From Streptomyces sp. NBC_00154 (GTDB lineage: Bacteria > Actinomycetota > Actinomycetes > Streptomycetales > Streptomycetaceae), in contig NZ_JAPEMI010000001.1 of the NCBI RefSeq assembly GCF_026342835.1, positions 1,122,501-1,186,500 of the forward strand: a stretch of 64,000 bases of DNA. The letters are read 5' to 3'. The notes under the pieces are model-generated. The model was given only the letters and a program-made list of their open reading frames with translations. It was not told the origin of the DNA and did no database searches. A program made the position numbers and the translations under genes. Below are positions 36,840-44,812 of the stretch, piece by piece (within the stretch, counting starts at the first letter, position 1; each line of letters starts with the position of its first letter).

Positions 36840-38204
36840 ATGTCAATCGTGGCCACCGGCCCCACCGTGAGCTCCATCTCGGCCAGGCTCGAACGCCTGC
36901 CGAGCTCTCGCTGGCACATCAAGGTCCGTACGCTCATCGGCGCCGTCACGTTCTTCGAGGCGTTCGACCAGTTGCTGACCGCCTCCGCACTGCCCGTCCT
37001 GACCGAACAGTGGAAACTGAGCACCGGCCAGGGCACGCTGATCGTCACCAGCGGTTCGGTCGGCATGCTGCTCGGCGCACTCGTCGCCGGCTGGCTCGGC
37101 GACCGCATCGGCCGGGTCCGTACTGTCGCGCTCGGCGTGGCCGTGACCGCGCTGGCCAGCCTCGCCGTCGCCGTCTCGCCCGGCTTCGCCCTGTTCACCG
37201 CCTTCCGGTTCGTCCAGGGGCTCGGCATCGGCGGCGTCGTGCCCGTCGCCGCCACGTACATCAACGAGATAGCGCGCGCCGACCACCGCGGCCGGTTCGT
37301 GCTGCTGTACGAGCTCATCTTCCCGGCCGGTCTGGCCTCGGCGACGCTGGTCGCCAGCTGGGTGGTGCCCAGCTTCGGCTGGCGTGTGATGTTCCTGATC
37401 GGCGCCCTGCCCGTGCTGCTGGTCGTCGTCCTGCGCCGCCAGGTTCCCGAGTCGCCACGCTGGCTGCTCTCCCGCGGCCGGGTCGAGGAGGCCGAGCAGG
37501 TCATCGCCCGGATCGAGCAGGACGTCGAGAAGTCCATCGGCGCGCAGCTGCCGGAGCCCGGCCCGGCGACAGCCGTCGAGACGGCCCGTGGCGGCCTGCG
37601 CGACCTGTTCACCGGCCGCTATCTGCGGCGCACGGTGGTCGTCTCGGGTCTGTGGTTCGTCGCGTACTACGTCAACCACGGCATCGCGACGTGGCTGCCC
37701 TCGCTCTACACCAAGACGTTCGGCCTCGATCTGCGCACCGCGCTGAACTACTCGCTGCTGAGCAATGTGACCGGGCTGATCGGCTGTCTCCTCGTGGCCC
37801 TGATCATCGACCGGGTCGGCCGCCGGATCTCGCTCACCATCGGGCTCGGCGGCGCGGCGGTCGCCCTGCTCTCGCTGGCCGTCTCCGGTGCCACCTCGGG
37901 CGGACAGGTCGCGGTCTGGGCGTCGGTCGCGACGCTCTTCGTCTTCGCGACCAATGTCAGCCTGTACCTCTACACACCGGAGCTGTACCCGACCCGCAGC
38001 CGTGCGCGCGGGGCGTCGTTCGGCGGGGTGTGGAACAGGCTCGGTGTCATCCTCGGACCGATCGTGGTCGGCGCCATCATCGGCTCGGGGGGCAGCCTGA
38101 CGATGGTCTTCGCCCAGCTGGGCTGCATGGCCGTGGTGGGTGCGGTGATCGCACTGTTCGCGGTGGAGACCAAGGGGAAGACGCTGGAGGAGCTCAACTC
38201 CTGA
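36840..38204 (+). CDS. MFS transporter, metabolite:H+ symporter type
   Basis: A 454-residue major facilitator protein with twelve membrane segments. Motif A GWLGDRIGRVR (about 85-95), RFVQGLGIGGV (121-131), PESPRWLLSRGR after helix 6 and the C-terminal VETKGKTLEEL place it among sugar-porter-like and aromatic/carboxylate symporters. ATG at 36840; the ribosome-binding site is GGAAGGA, about nine bases upstream. It follows the hydroxylase operon with its own promoter and operator, so it probably imports the hydroxylase substrate. The actual substrate cannot be told from sequence. Confidence 0.9.
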   Translation: MSIVATGPTVSSISARLERLPSSRWHIKVRTLIGAVTFFEAFDQLLTASALPVLTEQWKLSTGQGTLIVTSGSVGMLLGALVAGWLGDRIGRVRTVALGVAVTALASLAVAVSPGFALFTAFRFVQGLGIGGVVPVAATYINEIARADHRGRFVLLYELIFPAGLASATLVASWVVPSFGWRVMFLIGALPVLLVVVLRRQVPESPRWLLSRGRVEEAEQVIARIEQDVEKSIGAQLPEPGPATAVETARGGLRDLFTGRYLRRTVVVSGLWFVAYYVNHGIATWLPSLYTKTFGLDLRTALNYSLLSNVTGLIGCLLVALIIDRVGRRISLTIGLGGAAVALLSLAVSGATSGGQVAVWASVATLFVFATNVSLYLYTPELYPTRSRARGASFGGVWNRLGVILGPIVVGAIIGSGGSLTMVFAQLGCMAVVGAVIALFAVETKGKTLEELNS

Positions 38205-38218
38205 GCCGCCTCCCGATA

Positions 38219-38273
38219 CACCTACGGCTCCGGCCGGGACCGCTCTGCGCGGTCCCGGCCGGAGCCGTAGGTG
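38219..38273. terminator. Bidirectional terminator, MFS gene and ribF
   Basis: A perfect 24-bp stem (38219-38242 and 38250-38273) with a 7-base loop between convergent genes, the longest perfect inverted repeat I noticed in the window. Confidence 0.9.
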
Positions 38274-38282
38274 AGAGAAGGA

Positions 38283-39236
38283 TCAGCCGCGGTCGTACGC
38301 CGCGACCAGCTCGCTCGCCCGCTTCACATCGGCGGCGATCGCCACCAGCAGGTCGTCGAGCGAGTCGAACTTCGCCATCCCGCGGACGTACGCGAGGAAG
38401 TCGACGGAGACATGGAGTCCGTACAGATCAAGACCCACACGGTCGATCGCGTAGGCCTCCACCGTCCGCTCCGTGCCGTCGAACTGCGGGTTCGTGCCGA
38501 CCGAGATCGCGGCGGGCATCGTCTCACCGTTCGCGTTCAGCCAGCCCGCGTACACGCCGTCGGCGGGGATCGCGGTGTGCGGCAGGGTCTCCACGTTCGC
38601 CGTCGGGAAGCCCATCTCGCGGCCGCGCTGTGCTCCGCGCACCACGATGCCCTCGACACGGTGCGGACGGCCCAGGATCTCGGCGGCGCCCGCCACATCG
38701 CCCTCGGAGACGAGCCGGCGGGTGAGGGTGGACGAGAACGGCTCGCCGCCGCCCGCCTCGCCGCTCACATACAGATCGATGACCTCGACGCTGTAGTCGT
38801 AGGTCGCACCGAACTCGGTGAGAAGCTGCACGTTCCCCGCGGCCTTGTGGCCGAAGCGGAAGTTGGGGCCCTCGATGACGAGCTGCGCCTGCAACTTGTC
38901 GACCAGCACCTTCACGATGAAGTCGGCCGGCGTCAGCTTCGAGAACTCGGTCGTGAACGGCAGGATCAGCAGCGCGTCCACTCCCAGCTCGGCCATCAGC
39001 TCGGCGCGCCGGTGGTGCGGGGCCAGCAGCGGCGGATGGCTGCCGGGCCGTACGACCTCGCTGGGGTGCGGGTCGAAGGTCACGACGACCGAGGGCACGC
39101 CCAGCTCGCGCGCGCGGTCCACGGCCCTGCCGATGATCAGCTGGTGTCCGCGGTGCACCCCGTCGTAGGAGCCGATGGTGACGACGCTGCGTCCCCAGTC
39201 CTGGGGGATGTCCTCCAAGCCACGCCAGCGCTGCAC
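38283..39236 (-). CDS. ribF: Bifunctional riboflavin kinase/FAD synthetase
   Basis: Converts riboflavin to FMN and then to FAD. 317 residues: N-terminal adenylyltransferase domain with GSYDGVHRGH at residues 22-31 (the family usually has Phe in place of Tyr), then the C-terminal flavokinase domain with GREMGFPTANV near residues 205-215. GTG at 39236 with GGAG eight bases upstream. It is 44 bases downstream of the large protease-like gene on the same strand and ends at the bidirectional terminator. Confidence 0.95.
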   Translation of the reverse strand: MQRWRGLEDIPQDWGRSVVTIGSYDGVHRGHQLIIGRAVDRARELGVPSVVVTFDPHPSEVVRPGSHPPLLAPHHRRAELMAELGVDALLILPFTTEFSKLTPADFIVKVLVDKLQAQLVIEGPNFRFGHKAAGNVQLLTEFGATYDYSVEVIDLYVSGEAGGGEPFSSTLTRRLVSEGDVAGAAEILGRPHRVEGIVVRGAQRGREMGFPTANVETLPHTAIPADGVYAGWLNANGETMPAAISVGTNPQFDGTERTVEAYAIDRVGLDLYGLHVSVDFLAYVRGMAKFDSLDDLLVAIAADVKRASELVAAYDRG

Positions 39237-39279
39237 TGTGACCGCTCCTCGCCCGAACCTGTGTACGTGGGTTTACCTC

Positions 39280-42200
39280 TTATGCAGGTCTAAGACTGCC
39301 ATGCCCCCGGCCCGGGGCCTGCATCGGCATCGTCATCGCGGTGGACAGGGTCTCCACGGTCCGCCGCGTACCGGGGCCGACGACGGCTGCCCACTCCTGC
39401 GGCGCATCGGCCAGCCATCCGGTGACCAGCTGGGCGAATCCGGGCACGTCGCGGGCCAGTTCGACCAGCCTGCGGTCGAAGCGGGCCGCTCCTTCGGGGG
39501 TGCGGACGAGCAGCATCCCGGTGCGGTGCACCAGCGCTCGGGTACGGACCGGCGCACGCCGGGCGGATCCGGTCGCCGCCGCACAGAGCAGTGCGTCGAG
39601 CACGACCGGGTCACGGTGGGCGCCCTGCTCGAACTCCAGCAGGACCTCCAGCAGCTCGGCGCGCAATGCCCCGGAAGCCGGGGTGCCGGGCGCGGCCAGC
39701 ACCCGGGCGAGCGCGCCACGCACGGGTGCGGGGGCCGGACGGTCCCGCAGCAGGCCGCTCATCAGGGGCAGCAGCAGGGCGCGGGCGACGGGCCCGTGCT
39801 CCAGTCTGCGGTCGATGTACGCGGCAGCATGTGCACCGCCCTCCGGATGGCTGTCGACGTACGCCCGCACCAGACCGGCCGCGTGCAGGGCCAGCGCCGG
39901 GGCGTCGATCCCGGCGAGCGAGCGCAGCACCTCGCCCGCGCCGCCCCCGGGCCGGGTGAGCGCCTCGCGGATCGCGGCGATCACCGGCTCGCGATGGGTC
40001 GGCAGGGCGACGACGAGCTCGGCCGCGGACAGCTGCGGATCGCCCTGCACGAAGACCCGCAGGGCCTGCGGCAGATAGCAGTCCCGGGTCTGCGGATCGC
40101 GTACGAGGAGGGCCAGCGCGGCTCCGTGCAGGTCGACGTCGGCGGGGTGGGCCAGCAGGGCGAGCGCGGAGAGGCGCAGCAGTGCACGGTCGGCTTCGGC
40201 AGTGGCGTGCGGTGCGGTGAGGAGCCCGTACGAAGCGGCGGCGCCCCGTCGGGCCCGCCGGTCGCCATCGCGGGCCCAGCGCTCGACAGCCCGGCACAGG
40301 GCGGCCGGCTCGTCCTCGGCCAGCGCGACGAGCAGCTCGCCGGCGCGCGGGTGGACGGTCGCGACGAGGGCGTCGGTCAGATCGTCGACGGCCAGGTCAC
40401 GACGGGCGTGCAGGAGCGCCTGCGCGGCAGCGGCGACGGTCGGCCGCATCGCCACACCGACCTCGGCGGGCAGCGGACGCTCATCGGTGAACCAGCGGCA
40501 GAGCAGGGGCTGCACGATCCGGGGCCGGGCGACGAGCCGCCTGGCCACCACATCCAGGAACCGCTCCCCGCCACTGTCCCCGCCCTCGTCACGACATGCG
40601 ACGGCCTGGCCCCGTCGGCCGTCGCGGCCGCCGTCCCACCCGTCTCCGCGCGGCGGGCCGTCCGCAGGCACCAGCCGCCGCAGCAGGTCGATCCGGTCCG
40701 CCTCGGACAGCCGCAGCCGCAGCCAGAACCACGGTCCGAACTCGGCGTACGCCCCCAGCGGGTGTCGGCGATGCCCCGGACCGGGCGGGACATCGCGGGC
40801 GCCCTCCGGCTCCCCTGTCCCTCCCTCGGCGCCGGACCGCCGGACGATGCGACCCGCGAGAAGCCGCAGCACTTCGACGTACCGCCCGGCGTCGGGCACC
40901 CGGAGCAGTGTCTGCGACAGGAGGTGAGCGGCCCACCAGGAGGCGTCGCGCAGCGGGCCGACGTCCTCGGCCCCGCCGGGCCGGGCAGCGCCGCCGTCCG
41001 GACCGGCCGCAGCCGTGGGGATCCCGGTGCCCTGCCGCCGGGCGGCTGTGGCCGGGCCGTCCGTCCTCGTGGACAGCCGGTCCATGGCCTCGATCAGATC
41101 CGCCAGGCGATGGGACAGGGCGGCAGCGCCTTGCCTGCGGCCCAGGAGCAGGAGTGCCTGGATCACCGGGCCGATCCGATGGCGCGGTACGGGGAGCGTG
41201 CGGGGCTCGCGCGAGGACATCGCTCCCGAAGCCGCGTCGGCCCCCTGCACCTGCCCCCGCTCGGAGGCAGTCGACGCCCGGCGGCTCGTCCGCGGGCTCC
41301 GCTGGGCCGGAACGCGTGCCTCCGCCGCCCTGGCCCCACCGCCCGGATCCTCCTCGTGCCATCGGTGCACCAGCGACCGCAGCGCCGTGTCCAGGTCCAG
41401 GTGGGCGCCCTGCACCCAGTCCCCCAGCTCCTCGTGCGCGAAGCGGTAGCCCGCGCCCGCCGGGACCAGCAGGCCCTCGGTGAGGACCGCCGACGCCCAT
41501 CCCGTGCGCCAGGGGAAGATTTCCTCGAACGCCGCGCGGTCCAGCTCCCCCTGCCCCGGCCCGAGACAGCGCCGCGCAGCCTCGTGGACCTGCCCCGTCA
41601 CCCGGGCGGCCAGCCGCCGCACCGCAGTGCCCCTGAGCGCCGGACGGGACGCCGCCGCGATCCGGACCGCGATGCGCAGGCACATCAGGTCCAGGTGGGC
41701 GCCGAAGACGTCGTCCGTGTCCGGCTGTCCGGCCACGTCTCCGGGGAGCGCCGCGCGTACCTCGGCGAGCAGGCGCAGGGTGAGCGGATGCCGGTCGTGG
41801 CCGGGGGCCAGGGCGTCGGCCGGAATGGCGTACCGCTCCCTGGCACGCTCGGCCTGGCTCGCGGTGAGGTCGGCGAGTTCGGTGGTGCGGCCGGTGCCGG
41901 GCTCCGCGACGAGGCCGAGCACGACCTCGGGGCGTTCCCCGGCGGCCGTGAACGCCGTGAACTCCGCAGTGACGTCCGGGCGTTCGACCGGATCGGGCCG
42001 GGCCCCAGGACCGCCCGCGGCCCCGATGGACATCGCGGCGAGCTGCAGGGCACCGGCAAGGTTGAGGTCGCGTCCGTATCCGGGGACGGTCGTCGCATTG
42101 CGCCGCAGCAGCGCGCCCAGCGGTGCGTCGGTGCCCACGCCCACCAGCGGCACCGCGAACCCGGCGGCGGGGTGTTCGCCGCGCAGCGCGGTACCGACCA

Positions 42201-42699
42201 CGGCGATCACCGCACCGCTGTCCGGATCGAGCACCGGCCCGCCGACCGCCGCCCCACGCAGCCGCAGTGCGTCTCTGCCGTCCGTGCCGAGCGCCAGCTC
42301 CATCGCGGCGCCGACCCGGTAGGAGCGGTCGGTCGCGGTGTACGTCACCGGGCCCACGCCCAGCACGCGCGCCTCACGCCAGCCGTGGGCGGCGATACGT
42401 ACGTACGTACCGGCCTCGATCCGGTCCCGCAGCACGATCGGCAGCGGCTCCACGCCGAGCACGTCGAGTCCCCCGGTGCGTACCAGCGCGAGGTCCAGCT
42501 CCGGGAGCGCGGTGATCGCATCGGCCTCGACGCGGCAGCTGCGATCACCTGTCCCGTGCAAAACAAGTCGCAGCAGGCCGTCGACGGCTTCGTGACTGGT
42601 GACGACCGTGCCGCGGTCATCCGCGACGAACCCCGTCCCTCGCGGCCGGCCGGCCGGATCGCAGATACGCACCAGCGTCGACCGGTCCCCGCTTCCCAT
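39280..42699 (-). CDS. Trypsin-like/NTPase-like giant protein, active sites degenerate
   Basis: 1139 residues. The first ~200 have a trypsin-like fold with His36 (TSHEAVDG) and Asp69 (LPELDLALVRT), but the serine site reads GAAVGGPV, so the nucleophile position is Val152. Residues 265-272 are P-loop-like, AEPGTGRT, with Arg for the usual Lys, and only about 45 residues separate it from a segment like the end of a STAND/NACHT-type ATPase (HPLTLRLLAEVR), so the Walker B part looks missing. Residues ~400-1120 are helical repeats (AALARVLAA..., HEAT-like). ATG at 42699. No signal peptide. It lies between truB and ribF. A conserved scaffold rather than an enzyme is my inference. Confidence 0.8.
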   Translation of the reverse strand: MGSGDRSTLVRICDPAGRPRGTGFVADDRGTVVTSHEAVDGLLRLVLHGTGDRSCRVEADAITALPELDLALVRTGGLDVLGVEPLPIVLRDRIEAGTYVRIAAHGWREARVLGVGPVTYTATDRSYRVGAAMELALGTDGRDALRLRGAAVGGPVLDPDSGAVIAVVGTALRGEHPAAGFAVPLVGVGTDAPLGALLRRNATTVPGYGRDLNLAGALQLAAMSIGAAGGPGARPDPVERPDVTAEFTAFTAAGERPEVVLGLVAEPGTGRTTELADLTASQAERARERYAIPADALAPGHDRHPLTLRLLAEVRAALPGDVAGQPDTDDVFGAHLDLMCLRIAVRIAAASRPALRGTAVRRLAARVTGQVHEAARRCLGPGQGELDRAAFEEIFPWRTGWASAVLTEGLLVPAGAGYRFAHEELGDWVQGAHLDLDTALRSLVHRWHEEDPGGGARAAEARVPAQRSPRTSRRASTASERGQVQGADAASGAMSSREPRTLPVPRHRIGPVIQALLLLGRRQGAAALSHRLADLIEAMDRLSTRTDGPATAARRQGTGIPTAAAGPDGGAARPGGAEDVGPLRDASWWAAHLLSQTLLRVPDAGRYVEVLRLLAGRIVRRSGAEGGTGEPEGARDVPPGPGHRRHPLGAYAEFGPWFWLRLRLSEADRIDLLRRLVPADGPPRGDGWDGGRDGRRGQAVACRDEGGDSGGERFLDVVARRLVARPRIVQPLLCRWFTDERPLPAEVGVAMRPTVAAAAQALLHARRDLAVDDLTDALVATVHPRAGELLVALAEDEPAALCRAVERWARDGDRRARRGAAASYGLLTAPHATAEADRALLRLSALALLAHPADVDLHGAALALLVRDPQTRDCYLPQALRVFVQGDPQLSAAELVVALPTHREPVIAAIREALTRPGGGAGEVLRSLAGIDAPALALHAAGLVRAYVDSHPEGGAHAAAYIDRRLEHGPVARALLLPLMSGLLRDRPAPAPVRGALARVLAAPGTPASGALRAELLEVLLEFEQGAHRDPVVLDALLCAAATGSARRAPVRTRALVHRTGMLLVRTPEGAARFDRRLVELARDVPGFAQLVTGWLADAPQEWAAVVGPGTRRTVETLSTAMTMPMQAPGRGHGSLRPA

Positions 42700-42837
42700 G
42701 GTCCGACGTTAGGTCGGCAGTGATCAGCGCGAGAACCACTCGGAGCAAACGCGCCCCCAAGTGCACCCCTGAATCACTCCGAGCGCCTGCTCGTGGGGGT
42801 GAATTCGCGGGTTCCGGTGGACAGACACCCGAGGGGG

Positions 42838-42875
42838 ATCGTGGAGCGGGCACGGGGGGCTGCCCGCTCCACGAT
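42838..42875 (-). terminator. Terminator after truB
   Basis: A perfect 15-bp stem (arms 42838-42852 and 42861-42875) with loop CGGGGGGC, 45 bases past the truB stop. The rest of the 221-base gap to the next gene shows nothing else that I recognise. Confidence 0.8.
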
Positions 42876-42920
42876 GAGGATCCGGCGTCCGGTGGCGATC
42901 CCGGCGCTGACGGCCGGCCG

Positions 42921-43820
42921 TCAGCCGAAGACGGCGAGGCTCTTGGCCTTGCCCTTCTGCTCCTCGACCAGCACCAGGAAGGTTCCGTCGGGCCCGAAGA
43001 CCGCGACCGGTCCCGACGGGTACGAGGGCATGTCCAGCCGCACCCCGTTCAGCAGCAGCTTGGCCCGCTTCTCGTCCACGTCCCAGCGCGGGAACGCGGC
43101 GGCGGCGGCCTCCGCGACCGGCATCACGGTCAGCTCCTCCTGGTGCTGATCCAGCGTCCGCGCCGCATCGATGCCGTACGGACCGACGCGAGTGCGCCGC
43201 AGTGCGGTCAGATGCCCGCCGACACCCAGTCCGGCGCCGAGGTCACGGGCCAGGGCGCGGATGTAGGTACCGGAGGAGCAGACGACGGAGACGACCAGGT
43301 CGACGACCGGGGTCCCGTCCTCCGCGACCGCCTCGCGGACGTCGTAGACGTTGAAGGACGAGACCGTCACCGGCCGGGCCGGGATCTCGAACTCCTCGCC
43401 GCCGCGCACCCGCGCGTACGACCGCTTGCCGTCGATCTTGATGGCGCTGACCTTGGACGGCACCTGCATGATGGCCCCGGTCAGCGCAGCGACACCGGCG
43501 TCGATGCCCTCACGCGTGACACCCGACGCATCGGTGGACGAGGTGATCTCGCCCTCGGCGTCGTCCGTGACCGTGTCCTGGCCGAGCCGGATCGTGCCGA
43601 GGTACTCCTTCTCGGTCAGTGCGAGATGGCCGAGGAGCTTGGTGGCCTTCTCGACACCGAGCACGAGAACGCCGGTCGCCATCGGGTCCAACGTGCCGGC
43701 GTGCCCGACGCGGCGGGTGCGGGCGATGCCGCGCATCTTGGCCACGACGTCGTGCGAAGTGAAGCCGGACGGCTTGTCGACAATGACAAGGCCGTCCGGC
43801 GTCCTGTTCTGCTGTGTCAT
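42921..43820 (-). CDS. truB: tRNA pseudouridine(55) synthase
   Basis: Makes pseudouridine 55 in the T-loop of tRNAs. 299 residues with the opening [17 protein letters not shown] and the catalytic Asp in [12 protein letters not shown] near residue 45. The C-terminal region is PUA-like. ATG at 43820 overlaps the rbfA stop by four bases (ATGA), showing coupled translation; this order is standard for the infB operon. Confidence 0.96.
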   Translation of the reverse strand: MTQQNRTPDGLVIVDKPSGFTSHDVVAKMRGIARTRRVGHAGTLDPMATGVLVLGVEKATKLLGHLALTEKEYLGTIRLGQDTVTDDAEGEITSSTDASGVTREGIDAGVAALTGAIMQVPSKVSAIKIDGKRSYARVRGGEEFEIPARPVTVSSFNVYDVREAVAEDGTPVVDLVVSVVCSSGTYIRALARDLGAGLGVGGHLTALRRTRVGPYGIDAARTLDQHQEELTVMPVAEAAAAAFPRWDVDEKRAKLLLNGVRLDMPSYPSGPVAVFGPDGTFLVLVEEQKGKAKSLAVFG

Positions 43821-44281
43821 TCGGAGGCTGAGCCCTCGTTCTCGTCGGACTCGTCCGTTTCGTCCTCCGGCTTACGGTACGGGTCGGCGTCGCCCGCGTA
43901 CTTCGCACCGGTGGACACCTCGCGGACCTCCGCGTCCTTGGCCCGCGCCTTGTCGAGGAGGTCCTCGATGGTGCGGGCGTTGTCCGGCAGGGCGTCCGGG
44001 ACGAAGGCCAGGGTCGGCGTGAACCGGACCCCGGTCTGCCGGCCGACCTCGGAGCGGAGCACGCCCTTGGCGCTCTCCAGCGCGGCGGCGGAAGCCGCCC
44101 GCTCCTCGTCGTCGCCGTAGACCGTGTAGAAGACCGTGGCCTCCCGCAGGTCGCCGGTGACCCGGGCGTCCGTGATGGTCACGAATCCGAGCCGCGGATC
44201 CTTGATACGCCGGTCCAGGGTCTCCGCGACCACGACCTGGATGCGATCGGCCAGCTTGCGGGCCCGCGCGTTGTCGGTCAC
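43817..44281 (-). CDS. rbfA: 30S ribosome-binding factor RbfA
   Basis: Late 16S rRNA processing and cold-adaptation factor binding the 30S subunit. 154 residues: KH-type core ([26 protein letters not shown] ... [19 protein letters not shown] in parts) and an acidic C-terminal tail (about 25 residues of Asp, Glu and Ser). GTG at 44281 was chosen by family N-terminus; the AAGGAAG upstream is about 12 bases away, longer than ideal. Coupled to truB. Confidence 0.94.
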   Translation of the reverse strand: MTDNARARKLADRIQVVVAETLDRRIKDPRLGFVTITDARVTGDLREATVFYTVYGDDEERAASAAALESAKGVLRSEVGRQTGVRFTPTLAFVPDALPDNARTIEDLLDKARAKDAEVREVSTGAKYAGDADPYRKPEDETDESDENEGSASE

Positions 44282-44381
44282 CGGTCCGTCACTCTTCCTT
44301 CTGGGTTGCTTACGGTCCGACGCTTCCGGGGTCCGACGCCTGCGCGTCGGACGGTGCCGCGTCGAACAGTTCTGACGTTGT

Positions 44382-44675
44382 TCAGTCTTCGTCGCTGTGC
44401 AGCCGCCGTCGAACCGACAGCAGCTCCACCTCGGGCCGGGCGGCAACCAGCCGCTCGCACCGGTCCAGTACGTCTGTGAGGTGTCCGGTGTCCCCGGAAA
44501 CCATGGCAAGGCCGATCTCTGCCCTGCGATGGAGATCCTGTCCGCCCGTCTCCGCCGCACTCACCGCGTACTTGCGCTGCAGCTCGGCGACGATCGGTCG
44601 GACGATGGAGCGTTTCTCCTTCAACGACCGTACGTCGCCGAGGAGCAGATCGAAGGACAGTGTCCCCACATACAT
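44382..44675 (-). CDS. DUF503 family protein YlxP
   Basis: 97-residue protein of the DUF503 (YlxP) family, nearly always found between infB and rbfA in Gram-positive bacteria. Starts [22 protein letters not shown], with the SLKEKRS(I/V) motif and the C-terminal basic stretch. ATG at 44675; the ribosome-binding site is poor. Biochemical role unknown, probably linked to ribosome assembly. Confidence 0.9.
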   Translation of the reverse strand: MYVGTLSFDLLLGDVRSLKEKRSIVRPIVAELQRKYAVSAAETGGQDLHRRAEIGLAMVSGDTGHLTDVLDRCERLVAARPEVELLSVRRRLHSDED

Positions 44676-44709
44676 GTATGTCCGGATGTCCCGCCGGTTC
44701 GGGTTCGCG

Positions 44710-44730
44710 CCCTGCCAGTGCTTGGCAGGG
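44710..44730 (-). terminator. Small hairpin upstream of ylxP
   Basis: A perfect 8-bp stem (CCCTGCCA/TGGCAGGG) with a 5-base loop, about 35 bases before the ylxP start and downstream of the main infB hairpin. It may be part of the terminator or a translational element. Confidence 0.4.
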
Positions 44731-44755
44731 ACACAAGAACCGTACACGGAACGGC

Positions 44756-44796
44756 CGGGGCCGATCGACGGGAATACGACCCGTCGACCGGCCCCG
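44756..44796 (-). terminator. Hairpin after infB
   Basis: A 17-bp stem with a single mismatch (arms 44756-44772 and 44780-44796) and a 7-base loop, 16 bases past the infB stop. Probably partial termination or mRNA processing before ylxP-rbfA-truB. Confidence 0.7.
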
Positions 44797-44812
44797 ACTG
44801 TTGAGGTACGGG

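Noticed and set aside
39175..42723. Plus-strand 1182-residue frame antisense to the protease-like gene
   Set aside because: The minus-strand protein has recognisable His/Asp/GGPV and P-loop remnants; the plus-strand one is low complexity.
44710..44796. Possible tRNA in the two hairpins between infB and ylxP
   Set aside because: No anticodon arm, no GTTC-A T-loop and no acceptor pairing; they are simple hairpins.
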